This document shows, one piece after another, positions 33,589-41,952 of a stretch of 64,000 nt of DNA. Numbering within the stretch: the stretch's first letter is position 1; each line of letters starts with the position of its first letter. The position numbers and the translations under genes were made by a program. The DNA is from Clavibacter michiganensis subsp. tessellarius. Lineage in GTDB: Bacteria > Actinomycetota > Actinomycetes > Actinomycetales > Microbacteriaceae. The notes beneath the pieces were generated by a model, which saw nothing but the letters and a program-made list of their open reading frames with translations, had not been told where the DNA came from and searched no databases. The DNA lies in the NCBI RefSeq assembly GCF_021922985.1, contig NZ_CP040788.1, positions 2,418,001 to 2,482,000 of the forward strand, given 5' to 3'.

Positions 33589-33780
33589 ATGAAACGCCCC
33601 ACGCTAATTCTTTACCTTGTCATGCTCGCGGTAGAAGTGATCCTTGCCGTCTTGGGCCTTAACTACATGGAAGATGGTGCCCTGAAAATCATCATTCTCG
33701 GCCTCCTCGTCGTGGCTATAGTGATGACAGCAATCGTGGTCGTCCGTGGCTCAGTTCAGGTAGGCAAGACACGCAAGTAG
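33589..33780 (+). CDS. Small two-helix membrane protein, candidate immunity of the orphan tip
   Basis: A 63-residue protein starting MKRPTLILYLVMLAVEV. Two hydrophobic helices (about 5-27 and 33-52) leave little more than a short loop and a basic tail (GSVQVGKTRK). It begins 13 bases after the stop of the orphan RHS cassette on the same strand, with GAGAAGAG upstream: the standard toxin-then-immunity layout. The size, helices and basic tail match the other small membrane protein near the first RHS gene, though the sequences are not clearly similar. Immunity is inferred. Confidence 0.7.
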   Translation: MKRPTLILYLVMLAVEVILAVLGLNYMEDGALKIIILGLLVVAIVMTAIVVVRGSVQVGKTRK

Positions 33781-33804
33781 AACAAGCGATGAGTTAAACG
33801 CTAA

Positions 33805-33836
33805 ATCGGCTCCAGCATGAGAATGCTAGGGCCGAT
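33805..33836. terminator. Terminator after the orphan cassette
   Basis: ATCGGC pairs with GCCGAT and, inside, AGCAT pairs with ATGCT around a GAGA loop. It lies between the small membrane-protein gene and the convergent truncated ssb gene. Confidence 0.7.
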
Positions 33837-33874
33837 TGCGTTGTAGTCGTCTCTTTACAGATGAGGCTTCGGCA

Positions 33875-34111
33875 TCAAACTGACGCCTCAACGTCGGCCG
33901 GTACCCCTAGCGTGATCGCAGAGCGGGGCCGGACGCCGAGTTGGAACTTTGCCTCGACGAAGTGCGCGGTCGGGGTCTCGTGCTTGACCCACTCGCCCTT
34001 CCGGTACTCGCCCGTGTTCTCCATCACGCGGAACTTGGTGATCGTGACCTGGTCGGCGGCGACGGCCTCGGGGTCGGCTGCGAGGTTCCCGACGATGACG
34101 CGTGTGCTCAT
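33875..34111 (-). pseudogene. 3'-truncated single-stranded DNA-binding protein
   Basis: A 78-residue frame starting MSTRVIVGNLAADPEAV. The first 57 or so residues read like the first half of an SSB OB fold (ITKFRVMENTGEYRKGEW, HFVEAKFQLG); the last 20 bear no resemblance to an SSB and contain AT-richer codons. A normal SSB of this class is at least 110 residues, so the second half is missing. ATG with AGGAGAAG upstream. The break point near 33,930 coincides with the edge of the RHS patch, suggesting the patch arrived by recombination into this gene. Confidence 0.65.
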
Positions 34112-34301
34112 GATGCTTCTCCTGTTCGTGTAGGTGGTGCGGGATGGTGCGGTCTGCGGGGGCTCCGGCGGCCGCTGGCTCTCGGGGAGGGGCTCGACGT
34201 CGAGTCCCCATGAGGCGAGCGCCTGCTCGGGCGTAATCTGTGGCGGAATCGGCACCCATCGGCGCCGCTCTTCCAGCGTTGGTGGCGACTGCGATAGCTC
34301 A

Positions 34302-34334
<33 letters not shown>

Positions 34335-34392
34335 GACGATGAGATGTCCCTTGGGTGCCGCCGCGCCCCCGAGCGTCTGCGAGGGTGGCCCC

Positions 34393-34608
34393 ATGCACCT
34401 CTCCTTCCTGCACCGCAGCCGCTGGATCACGTACGGCGCCGCGATCGCCATCGGGCTCGCGGGCGTTGCCGGGTTGGTGGTCGGGAACCCGCGGGGGTGG
34501 ATCCCGATCGGGATCGCCATGCTCGCCGTCCTGTTCCAGTGGCTCGTCTCCCGGGACGCCCGGCGGGTGCAGGACGCCGGCACGGATCCGCGGGACACCG
34601 TCGGCTGA
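34393..34608 (+). CDS. Small two-helix membrane protein, unknown function
   Basis: A 71-residue protein starting MHLSFLHRSRWITYG, with two membrane helices (about 12-31 and 36-53) and a polar tail. Third codon positions are almost all G or C, in line with the chromosome. GAGGGTGG precedes the ATG. No family recognised. The flanking gap 34112-34392 holds only the tandem repeat and remnants upstream of the truncated ssb gene. Confidence 0.6.
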   Translation: MHLSFLHRSRWITYGAAIAIGLAGVAGLVVGNPRGWIPIGIAMLAVLFQWLVSRDARRVQDAGTDPRDTVG

Positions 34609-34751
34609 CCGGTCGGACTAGCCGCAATGCGTCGATGCAGATGCATGGATCTCCGGATTGGCCTACGTTGTCAATCAGCGGGACATGCCCTTCGGGTGGG
34701 CGGTCCTCGCATCGGGTCGGCGTCTCGGGGGAGACGTTCCGACCGCCCGGT

Positions 34752-34767
34752 CCTCCGTGCACGGAGG
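34752..34767. terminator. Palindromic hairpin upstream of the glutaminase gene
   Basis: CCTCCGTGCACGGAGG is a perfect 16-base palindrome flanked by CCCGG and CCGGG. It may end transcription of the small membrane-protein gene. The rest of the 260-base gap 34609-34868 shows nothing else I can support. Confidence 0.45.
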
Positions 34768-34868
34768 CCGGGCCACACCCTCTTCCGCGTCGTCGCGGGA
34801 TCGCTGCAACGCGGCGGCCGCCGGGGCCCGCTCGGGTCGCCCGCCGCCCGCGCTGGCAGGCTCAGAGC

Positions 34869-35834
34869 ATGACGCCTCCCGGATCCGCCCCGCACGATCC
34901 CGCGCACGACGACGCCCAGGCGCTCGACCTCGACCGGCTGCTCGCGTCGGTCGCCGACGAGGACGGCGGCCAGGTCGACGACAGCATCCCGCAGCTCGCG
35001 GAGACGGATCCGTCGCTCGCCGGCATCGCGCTCGTCACGCCCGACGGCCGCACGCACGCGGCGGGGGACAGCGCGCACCCCTTCTCCATCCAGTCGGCGG
35101 TCAAGCCGTTCCTGTTCGCGCTGGCGCTCGCCGACACCGACGGCGCCGCGCTCGACGCGGTCGGCATCGAGCCGACGGGCGAGGCCTTCGACGCGATCAA
35201 GCTCGAGAGCGGCACCGGCCGGCCGCCGAACCCGATGGTCAACGCGGGGGCGATCCTCACGGCGAGCCTGGTGCGCGGATCCTCCCTCGAGGAGCGCACC
35301 GAGCGGATCCTCCGGGGCCTCAGCGCCTTCGCCGGACGCGACCTCGAGGTCGACGAGGACGTCGCCGAGTGCGAGCAGCTCCTCGGTGACCGGAACCACG
35401 CGCTCGCCCACCTCATGCGCTCGGAGGGCACGCTGCACGTCTCCGCCGACGACGCGGTGGCCGCCTACGCGCGGGCGTGCGCGGTGCTGGTGAGCGCGGA
35501 GACGCTCGCCGCGATGGGCGCGACGCTCGCCTGCGGGGGACGTAACCCCATGACGGGGTCACGCGTCGTGTCCCCGCAGGTCGCGCGCGACGTCGTCTCG
35601 GTCATGGCGACGTGCGGCGTCTACGACGGCTCCGGCCGGTGGATGCGGCGGGTCGGCGTGCCCGCGAAGTCGAGCGTCTCCGGCGCCATCGTCCTGTCCG
35701 CGCCCGGTCGCCTCGGCGCCGCCGTCTTCAGCCCGCCGCTCGACGACCAGGGCACGAGCGTGCGCGGCGCGGTGCTGGCGCGGCAGCTCGCGGGCCAGCT
35801 GGGGCTGCACGCGTTCGGCGGGGCGGGGGAGTGA
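34869..35834 (+). CDS. glsA: Glutaminase (beta-lactamase-like fold)
   Basis: A 321-residue cytoplasmic glutaminase that hydrolyses glutamine to glutamate and ammonia. Active-site motifs seen are SIQSAVKPF (Ser and Lys of the S-x-x-K pair), RPPNPMVNAGAI, and the later GVYDGSGRW and VPAKSSVSGAI. Length matches the family (about 310). ATG start with homology beginning close to it; an open frame extends far upstream without similarity. Convergent with the alpha/beta hydrolase gene. Confidence 0.93.
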   Translation: MTPPGSAPHDPAHDDAQALDLDRLLASVADEDGGQVDDSIPQLAETDPSLAGIALVTPDGRTHAAGDSAHPFSIQSAVKPFLFALALADTDGAALDAVGIEPTGEAFDAIKLESGTGRPPNPMVNAGAILTASLVRGSSLEERTERILRGLSAFAGRDLEVDEDVAECEQLLGDRNHALAHLMRSEGTLHVSADDAVAAYARACAVLVSAETLAAMGATLACGGRNPMTGSRVVSPQVARDVVSVMATCGVYDGSGRWMRRVGVPAKSSVSGAIVLSAPGRLGAAVFSPPLDDQGTSVRGAVLARQLAGQLGLHAFGGAGE

Positions 35835-35868
35835 CGCGGATCCGGACGTGCCGCGACGTCGGATCGGC

Positions 35869-36894
35869 CTAGCTGGCGCGACTCCGACTCCGCCGCCGCG
35901 CCCGCTCCGCCGCATCCGCCATCGCCTCCGCGTGCGCGGTCTTGGCGCGGCCGATCGCGGCGTCGTCGCCCCGGAGGATCGCGACGCCCTCGGCCACCTG
36001 CGCACGGATGCCGTGGATCGAGTCGCCGAGCGTCGGCGCGAAGTCGGCGTGCTCCTCGTCCGGCTGCTCCTCGGCCTCCGGGTAGCGGCGCAGCTCGGCG
36101 GACGCGTCCTCGGTGGAGGAGCCGTCGCCCGGACGCCGCTCGAGGTGGGCGAGGCAGAGGCGGGCGACCTCGTCGGCGTGGTCGTGCATCACCGAGTGCG
36201 CGGCGCCGGGGATCTCCCACAGCCGCGCGCGCGGCAGCCGCCGGCCCATCTCCTCGACCCAGGCGCGCGGGGCGACGGCGTCGTGCTCGCCGCGGATCAC
36301 GAGCGTGCTCGCGCGGATCTCCGGCAGGCGCGCCTCGATCGGGTACGACATCATCCCCGGCAGCACGCGGAGGAACCAGCGCACGCCGCAGACGAGGTAC
36401 GCGCGGACGGCGAGCACCTGGATCCGGCTCGGCTCGCGGACGGAGGAGCGCAGGAAGCGGAGGGCGGCGCGCGGCACCGAGCGCGCGGCGGGGTCGACCA
36501 CCGGGCTGATGAGCACCACCGTGCTGATCCCCGGGCGCCGGGCGGCGAGGTCGGCCACCACCTGCGTGCCCATCGAGTGGCCGACGAGTACGGGGTCGTC
36601 GAGGCCGAGCGCGTCGATCGCGGCGCCCACGAGGTCGGCGTACTCGCGGATCTCGAGCGACCGCCCGGGGTGGCGCACGCCCGCGAATCCCGGCAGGTCG
36701 AGCGCGTGCACGGTGCCGCGCGCGTCGAGTCGCGGCGCGAGGCGCTCGAAGTAGTCGGAGGAGACGCCGATGCCGGGGACGAGCACGAAGGCGCGGCCGT
36801 CGGGGCTGCCGAGGGTGCTGATCCGCACGGTGAGCCCGCGGTGCACGATGCGCGTCACGCGGACCGTGGTGGCGGGGCGGCCGTGCTCGGTCAT
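35869..36894 (-). CDS. Alpha/beta hydrolase
   Basis: A 341-residue hydrolase. The nucleophile elbow is GHSMG with Ser107; the oxyanion-region is VLVPGIGVSSDYF; an Asp in IRGEHDAVAP and His in PGAAHSVMHDH complete the probable triad. Beyond the fold, residues from about 265 form an acidic then Ala/Arg-rich tail (RRRSRSRAS). Substrate unknown. ATG with GAGGAGG upstream. Confidence 0.87.
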   Translation of the reverse strand: MTEHGRPATTVRVTRIVHRGLTVRISTLGSPDGRAFVLVPGIGVSSDYFERLAPRLDARGTVHALDLPGFAGVRHPGRSLEIREYADLVGAAIDALGLDDPVLVGHSMGTQVVADLAARRPGISTVVLISPVVDPAARSVPRAALRFLRSSVREPSRIQVLAVRAYLVCGVRWFLRVLPGMMSYPIEARLPEIRASTLVIRGEHDAVAPRAWVEEMGRRLPRARLWEIPGAAHSVMHDHADEVARLCLAHLERRPGDGSSTEDASAELRRYPEAEEQPDEEHADFAPTLGDSIHGIRAQVAEGVAILRGDDAAIGRAKTAHAEAMADAAERARRRSRSRAS

Positions 36895-37006
36895 GCGGTG
36901 CCTCCTCGGCCGACGGGCGGGTCGTCGGGTGCGGTCCGCGCGGCGTCCACGCTAGGGCACCGTCACCGGGGATCCGACGAGCGGCGTCGCGGCGCATCGA
37001 CGCACG

Positions 37007-37048
37007 GACGCCCGACGCCCGACGCCCGACGCCCGACGCCCGACGCCC
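37007..37048. repeat. 7-bp tandem repeat (GACGCCC x6)
   Basis: Six perfect copies in the intergenic region between the hydrolase and VOC genes. A heptanucleotide unit in non-coding DNA is a likely variable-number site between strains. Confidence 0.9.
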
Positions 37049-37060
37049 GCCGCGCCCGGG

Positions 37061-37450
37061 TCAGGCTCCGGCGTCCCCGCTCGACACGCACAGGCAGAAC
37101 GGGTGCCCCGCCGGATCCGCGTACACGTCGAAGCGGTCGGGCGCCGCCGGGTCCGGGGCCGGCTGGAGGAGGCGACCGCCGAGGGCGAGCACGCGCTCGC
37201 GGCCCGCCTCGAGGTCGTCGACGTACAGATCGAGGTGCATCTGCATCTGCTGGCGCGGACCCTCGCCCGGCCACTCCGGCGCGACGAAGTCGGGCGCGAG
37301 CTGGAAGCCGAGGCGCCACTCGCCGTCGACGCGCACGCTGTGCCAGTCGTCCTCCGCGGCCACCTCGCCGCCGAGGAGGCCCGCCCAGAAGGCGCTCTCC
37401 GCGGCCAGGTCGGGGGCGTCGAACACCGTGATCGTGCGGTGGATCCTCAT
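37061..37450 (-). CDS. VOC/glyoxalase-like domain protein
   Basis: A 129-residue vicinal-oxygen-chelate protein starting MRIHRTITVFDAPDL. Two beta-alpha-beta-beta-beta units are readable, with HLDLYVDDLEAGRERVLALGG and ending FDVYADPAGHPFCLCV, as in the glyoxalase-like (DUF4188-type) group. Possible metal ligands are His in MHLDLY and the Asp/Glu positions. Such stand-alone proteins often detoxify aldehydes or bind antibiotics; no specific role can be given. The ATG at 37450 has AAGGAC upstream. Confidence 0.85.
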   Translation of the reverse strand: MRIHRTITVFDAPDLAAESAFWAGLLGGEVAAEDDWHSVRVDGEWRLGFQLAPDFVAPEWPGEGPRQQMQMHLDLYVDDLEAGRERVLALGGRLLQPAPDPAAPDRFDVYADPAGHPFCLCVSSGDAGA

Positions 37451-37689
37451 GGGCGCGTCCTTGCCTCGTCGTCGAGCGGGTGCTGCCAGCCTGGCACCGG
37501 GCCGCGGCCGCGGCCAGGATCCGCCGCCCGCGCCCCTGGGATCCGGACCCCGACCGACGGTAGGTTTGACGACACGGCGCGTCTCCCGCGCCGGACATCC
37601 CAGCGGGCATCGTGGCTCAGCCGTCCAGACGACGGCAGGAGCGTGCGACGGCCGTCGGGCCACCAGTCACCCTCCTGAAAGGAGCGACC

Positions 37690-38496
37690 ATGTCCGCCCC
37701 CTCCGTCCAGCTCTACACGGTCCGCGACGCCGTCTCCGCCGACCTGCAGGGCGCCGTCGCCCGCGTCGCCGAGATCGGCTACACGCAGGTCGAGCCGTAC
37801 GCGTTCGTCGAGCGCGCCGACGAGTTCGCCGCCGCCTTCGCCGCATCCGGCGTCACCGCGCCCTCGGGCCACGCGCCCGTCATCGACGGCGACGACGACC
37901 AGGCCGCCCGCACCTTCGACGCCGCCGCGAAGCTCGGGATCCAGACGGTCATCGATCCGTTCATCCCCTCCGAGCGCTGGCAGACCGCCGACGACGCGCA
38001 CCGGATCGCCGACCGCGTCAACGAGCTGCAGGTCCAGGCCGCCGCGCGCGGGCTCGCCTTCGGGTACCACAACCACCAGTGGGAGTTCGCGAACACGGTC
38101 GACGGTCGCCCGATCTACGAGCTCTTCGTGGAGCGCCTCAACGCGGATGTCGTGCTCGAGCTCGACGCGTTCTGGTCGACCGTCGGCGGCATGGACACGC
38201 CCGCCCTGCTGGAGAAGCTCGGCGACCGCGTGCAGTTCCTGCACGTGAAGGACGGCAAGATCTCCGACGCGATCGCCAAGGTTCTGCCGAGCGCCGAGTC
38301 CGCGCTCGTCGTGCCGCCGGAGCTCGCGCAGGCCTTCAAGATGCAGGAGCCCGCGGGCCAGGGCGACGTCGACGTCGCCGCCGTGCTCGCGGCCGCCCCG
38401 CACGCGCTGCGCGTCGTCGAGTTCGACGACTACGCGGGTGACGTGTTCGATGGCATCACGGCGTCGCTCGCCTGGCTGCAGGAGAACGACAAGTGA
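37690..38496 (+). CDS. Sugar phosphate isomerase/epimerase (TIM barrel)
   Basis: A 268-residue AP_endonuc_2-family protein starting MSAPSVQLYTVRDAV. Family features are IGYTQVEPYAF, GYHNHQWEF, the metal-type Glu/Asp in VLELDAFWSTVGG, and FLHVKDGK. It is related to IolE/IolI-type enzymes of cyclitol or sugar metabolism. ATG with AAAGGAG eight bases upstream. Its stop overlaps the next oxidoreductase gene (GTGA), repeating the isomerase/oxidoreductase pairing seen at 16-18 kb. Confidence 0.9.
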   Translation: MSAPSVQLYTVRDAVSADLQGAVARVAEIGYTQVEPYAFVERADEFAAAFAASGVTAPSGHAPVIDGDDDQAARTFDAAAKLGIQTVIDPFIPSERWQTADDAHRIADRVNELQVQAAARGLAFGYHNHQWEFANTVDGRPIYELFVERLNADVVLELDAFWSTVGGMDTPALLEKLGDRVQFLHVKDGKISDAIAKVLPSAESALVVPPELAQAFKMQEPAGQGDVDVAAVLAAAPHALRVVEFDDYAGDVFDGITASLAWLQENDK

Positions 38497-39602
38497 CCGG
38501 CGGCACCGGCCGCGTCGGCGTCGGCGTCATCGGCGCGGGCGTCATCTCGGGCACCTACCTGGAGAACATGACGGCGATGCCGGACCTCGAGGTCCTGTTC
38601 GTCGCCGACATCGACCTCGACCGCGCCCGCGCGCGCGCCGAGGAGCACGGCGTGCCGCATCACGGCACCGTCGACGAGCTCCTGGCCATGGACGAGATCG
38701 AGATCGTCGTGAACCTCACGCTGCCGGCCACGCACGCGGAGGTCGGCCGGCGGATCGTCGCCGCCGGCAAGCACGTGTGGAGCGAGAAGCCGCTGGCGCT
38801 GGACCACGCATCCGGCCAGGACCTGCTCGAGGCGGCCCGCGCCGCCGGCGTGCAGGTCGCGTGCGCGCCCGACACCGTGCTCGGCGCCGGGATCCAGTCG
38901 GCCATGCGCGCCATCGCCCGCGGCGACATCGGCGAGCCGCTCACCGCGACGACGCTCTTCCACGTGCCCGGTCCCGACGCCTGGCACCCGAACCCCGAGT
39001 TCCTGTTCGCGAAGGGCGCCGGACCCCTCTTCGACATGGGCCCGTACTACGTCACCACGCTCGTGCACGCGTTCGGCGCGGCCGAGACGGTGAGCGCGGT
39101 CTCCTCGACCTCGCGCACCACGCGCACCATCGGCAGCGGACCTCGCGCGGGCACCGACTTCCCGGTGGAGGTGCCGACGCACCACGCGGCGCTCATCTCG
39201 TTCGCGGGCGGGCAGTCGGCGCAGTCGACCTTCAGCTTCCAGAACGCGCTGCCGCGCATGGGCTTCGTCGAGATCTCGGGCAGCGAGGGCACCATCGTGC
39301 TCCCCGACCCGAACACGTTCGAGGGCGACAGCCAGCTGTGGCGCTTCGGGCAGCAGGAGCCGGAGACGCTGACGGCGGCCGGATCCACGTACGGCCGGGG
39401 CTCCGGCGTGCTCGACCTCGCGCGCAGCATCCGCGGCGGGGCCCCGGTGCGCGCGTCCGGCGAGGTCGCGGCGCACGTGCTCGACGTGCTGCTCGCGATC
39501 CGCGACGCAGCCGACAGCCGCGAGGTCGTCACGGTCGCGTCGACGGTCGAGAAGCCGACCCCGCTCGCGGAGGACTGGGACCCGGCGGCGGCGACGCTGT
39601 AG
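38493..39602 (+). CDS. Gfo/Idh/MocA-family oxidoreductase
   Basis: A 369-residue NAD(P)-dependent dehydrogenase with Rossmann start VGVGVIGAGVISGTYLENM, the EKP motif (WSEKPLALDH) and GAGPLFDMGPYYVTTLVHAFG. GTG start overlapping the isomerase stop by 4 bases, so the two are translated together and probably act on the same sugar or cyclitol. It is not closely similar to the oxidoreductase at 16-17 kb. Confidence 0.91.
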   Translation: MTGGTGRVGVGVIGAGVISGTYLENMTAMPDLEVLFVADIDLDRARARAEEHGVPHHGTVDELLAMDEIEIVVNLTLPATHAEVGRRIVAAGKHVWSEKPLALDHASGQDLLEAARAAGVQVACAPDTVLGAGIQSAMRAIARGDIGEPLTATTLFHVPGPDAWHPNPEFLFAKGAGPLFDMGPYYVTTLVHAFGAAETVSAVSSTSRTTRTIGSGPRAGTDFPVEVPTHHAALISFAGGQSAQSTFSFQNALPRMGFVEISGSEGTIVLPDPNTFEGDSQLWRFGQQEPETLTAAGSTYGRGSGVLDLARSIRGGAPVRASGEVAAHVLDVLLAIRDAADSREVVTVASTVEKPTPLAEDWDPAAATL

Positions 39603-39724
39603 AGGGCGACCCGCACTGCGGCTCGACCGACGGCCCCGCATCCGGAGACGGACGCGGGGCCGTCGGGCGTCCGGCGACCGGCCGCGGGGGCGCGGGGGCC
39701 GCCCGCCCGGAGGAGACTGGACCC

Positions 39725-40456
39725 ATGCAGCTGCACCGCGTCACCACCGGGACCGGACCCCGCCACGTCGGCCTGGTGCACGGGCTCGGCGCGGACGGCG
39801 CGACCTGGGCGCCCGTCGTCGAGCGGCTCGTCGCCTCCGGCCGCTGCACCGTCACGACCGTCGACCTCCGCGGGCACGGGGAGAGCGACCGGGCCGGCTC
39901 GTACGGCATCGAGGAGATGGCCGACGACGTCGCGGAGGCGCTGCCGCGCGGCCTCGACGCGGTCGTCGGGCACTCGCTCGGCGGATCCGTGCTGGTGCGC
40001 GCCGTCGCCCGCCTCGAGCCCGCGCACGCGGTGTACCTCGACCCCGGGTTCCGGCTCGCGCTGCCGACCACGGGGATCCGCGGCCGCCTGTTCTGGACCG
40101 CCCCGCTCGTGGGCCTCGCCGTCGCGCAGCTGCCGCGCGCCCGGGCCGCCGCCCGGATCCGCGCCGCCTACGCCCCCGCGGTGCGGGCGTCGCTCGACGC
40201 CGCCCAGGCCCGCTTCGACCGCGGCATGGCGATCGGCGTCTTCCGCGACGTGGCCTTCCATCCGCTCGCGGTGAGCGCGCCGGCCGTGCCGTCGACGATC
40301 GTGCTCTCCGACGAGTCGCCGTCCGTGCTGCCCGACGCGTACGCGGCCGAGCTGGAGCGCGCGGGCTGGGACGTCCGGCGGCTGCCGGGCATCCACCACG
40401 ACATGCAGCTCGAGGATCCGGACCGGGTGCTCGCCGCGATCGGGGACGTGCTGTGA
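39725..40456 (+). CDS. Alpha/beta hydrolase
   Basis: A 243-residue hydrolase with GHSLGG (Ser84), the oxyanion stretch LVHGLGADGATW, DLRGHGES, and a late His in GIHHDMQ. ATG with GGAGGAGAC upstream. Its stop overlaps the following HEAT-repeat gene by 4 bases. Substrate unknown. Confidence 0.87.
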   Translation: MQLHRVTTGTGPRHVGLVHGLGADGATWAPVVERLVASGRCTVTTVDLRGHGESDRAGSYGIEEMADDVAEALPRGLDAVVGHSLGGSVLVRAVARLEPAHAVYLDPGFRLALPTTGIRGRLFWTAPLVGLAVAQLPRARAAARIRAAYAPAVRASLDAAQARFDRGMAIGVFRDVAFHPLAVSAPAVPSTIVLSDESPSVLPDAYAAELERAGWDVRRLPGIHHDMQLEDPDRVLAAIGDVL

Positions 40457-41205
40457 GCGACGCCGCCCGGGACGAGCCGGCCGGCCCGGATCGGGACCGC
40501 TCCGACCGCCTCGACGACGACGCCATCGCCGCCCGCCTCGCCGCCGCCCTCCGCGCGCCCGACGCCTCCGCCCGCCTCCAGGCCGCGCTCACCGCGGGCA
40601 CGCGGCCGCATCCGGCGCTCGTCGAGGGGCTGATCCACCGCTGCCGCGTCGAGCCCGACCTCAACGTGCGCGAGATGCTCACGTGGGCGCTCATCCGGCA
40701 CGACCGCGAGCTCACGATCCCGCCGCTGGTCGCCGAGCTCGCGTCGCCCGTGCCGCAGGCGCGCAGCCAGGCGCTGCACACGCTCTCCAAGATCGGCGAC
40801 CGGCGCGCGCTGCCGGCGATCGGGCGCGAGCTGCTGCGGGATCCGGACGAGCACGTCGCCCGCACCGCGTGGCGGACGGCGTCGGGCCTGATCGACGCCG
40901 ACCGCGATCCGACCGGCGCCGGGCTCCTCCTCCGCGAGCTGGCGTCGCAGCTCGGCCGCGGGCCCGCCGAGATGCAGCACAGCCTCACGCGCGCCTTCGT
41001 CGCGGTCGGCCGGCTGGCGCAGCCCGTGGTCGAGCGGTCGCGGCAGGCGGCCGACGGGCGGGTGCGGATCCACGCGCTCGCCACCCTCGCGATGCTCCGC
41101 GACCCGGCCCTCCGCTTCGAGGACGCGGTGGACGACGCGCGCCGCCTGTCCTTCGGCGGCCACCTCGCGGCGGAGACGGACGGCCGGCGCCCTTCCCCGC
41201 GCTGA
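40453..41205 (+). CDS. HEAT-repeat protein
   Basis: A 250-residue alpha-helical protein. After a charged N-terminus, about 45-230 consist of HEAT/PBS-lyase-type helical repeats, for example PQARSQALHTLSKIGDRRALPAI followed by DPDEHVARTAWR. Such repeats bind proteins; no partner can be named. GTG start overlapping the hydrolase stop, so the two genes are translationally coupled. Confidence 0.82.
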   Translation: MSDAARDEPAGPDRDRSDRLDDDAIAARLAAALRAPDASARLQAALTAGTRPHPALVEGLIHRCRVEPDLNVREMLTWALIRHDRELTIPPLVAELASPVPQARSQALHTLSKIGDRRALPAIGRELLRDPDEHVARTAWRTASGLIDADRDPTGAGLLLRELASQLGRGPAEMQHSLTRAFVAVGRLAQPVVERSRQAADGRVRIHALATLAMLRDPALRFEDAVDDARRLSFGGHLAAETDGRRPSPR

Positions 41206-41289
41206 TCCCGGTCCCTATCGTGGGCAGCGACGGCCCGCGACGTCCGCGCGCCGACGGATCCGCGTCCGCGCGGCGGGCGGGAGGCTCCC

Positions 41290-41880
41290 TTGGCCGAGAT
41301 CGTGCTGTTCCACCACGTGCAGGGCGCGACGCCCGGCGTCCACGCGCTCGCCGACGCCCTGCGCGACGGCGGCCACGTCGTGCACGTGCCCGACCTGCTC
41401 GACGGCGCGCTGCCCGAGACGGTCGAGGCGGGCCTCGCGCTCATGGCCGGCCTCGACGACGGCGTGGTCGCCGCCCGCACCGAGCGCGCGCTCGAGGGGC
41501 TGCCGGCCGGGCTGGTGTACGCGGGCGTCTCGTGGGGCGGATCCATCGCCCAGCGCCTCGCGCAGACCCGCCCGGGCGCCCGGGGCGCGCTCCTCTACGA
41601 GTCGTTCGTGTCGCTCTCGGCGGAGTGGGCGTTCGGGCCGTGGCCCGCGGGCGTTCCGGTGCAGGTGCACGGCATGGCGCGGGATCCGTACTTCGCGGGC
41701 GAGGGCGACCTCGAGGCCGCGCGCGAGCTGGTCGCGCTCGTCGGCCCCGAGCTCGCCGAGGTCTTCGTCTACGACGGCGACGCGCACCTGTTCACGGACG
41801 CGTCGCTGCCGTCCGCGGATCCGGTCGCCACCGCCCTCGTGGTGGAGCGGTCGCTCGAGCTGCTGGCACGCATCGGCTGA
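41290..41880 (+). CDS. Dienelactone-hydrolase-family protein
   Basis: A 196-residue small alpha/beta hydrolase starting MAEIVLFHHVQGATPGV. The nucleophile elbow reads GVSWGGS with Ser81 where classical dienelactone hydrolases have Cys; YDGDAHLF supplies the late His. TTG start with GGGAGG upstream. Probable substrate class unknown; many actinobacterial members are uncharacterised. Confidence 0.84.
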   Translation: MAEIVLFHHVQGATPGVHALADALRDGGHVVHVPDLLDGALPETVEAGLALMAGLDDGVVAARTERALEGLPAGLVYAGVSWGGSIAQRLAQTRPGARGALLYESFVSLSAEWAFGPWPAGVPVQVHGMARDPYFAGEGDLEAARELVALVGPELAEVFVYDGDAHLFTDASLPSADPVATALVVERSLELLARIG

Positions 41881-41952
41881 GGCGGCCGCGGCGACGCGTC
41901 CGCGAGGGGACGCGCCCACCTCGCGCGCCCGCGCCCGCGCCCCCGCCCCCGC

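Noticed and set aside
34609..34868. Open frames leading into the glutaminase gene from upstream
   Set aside because: The frame is open by chance at high GC; glutaminase homology starts close to the ATG at 34869 and the upstream part includes a palindromic hairpin.
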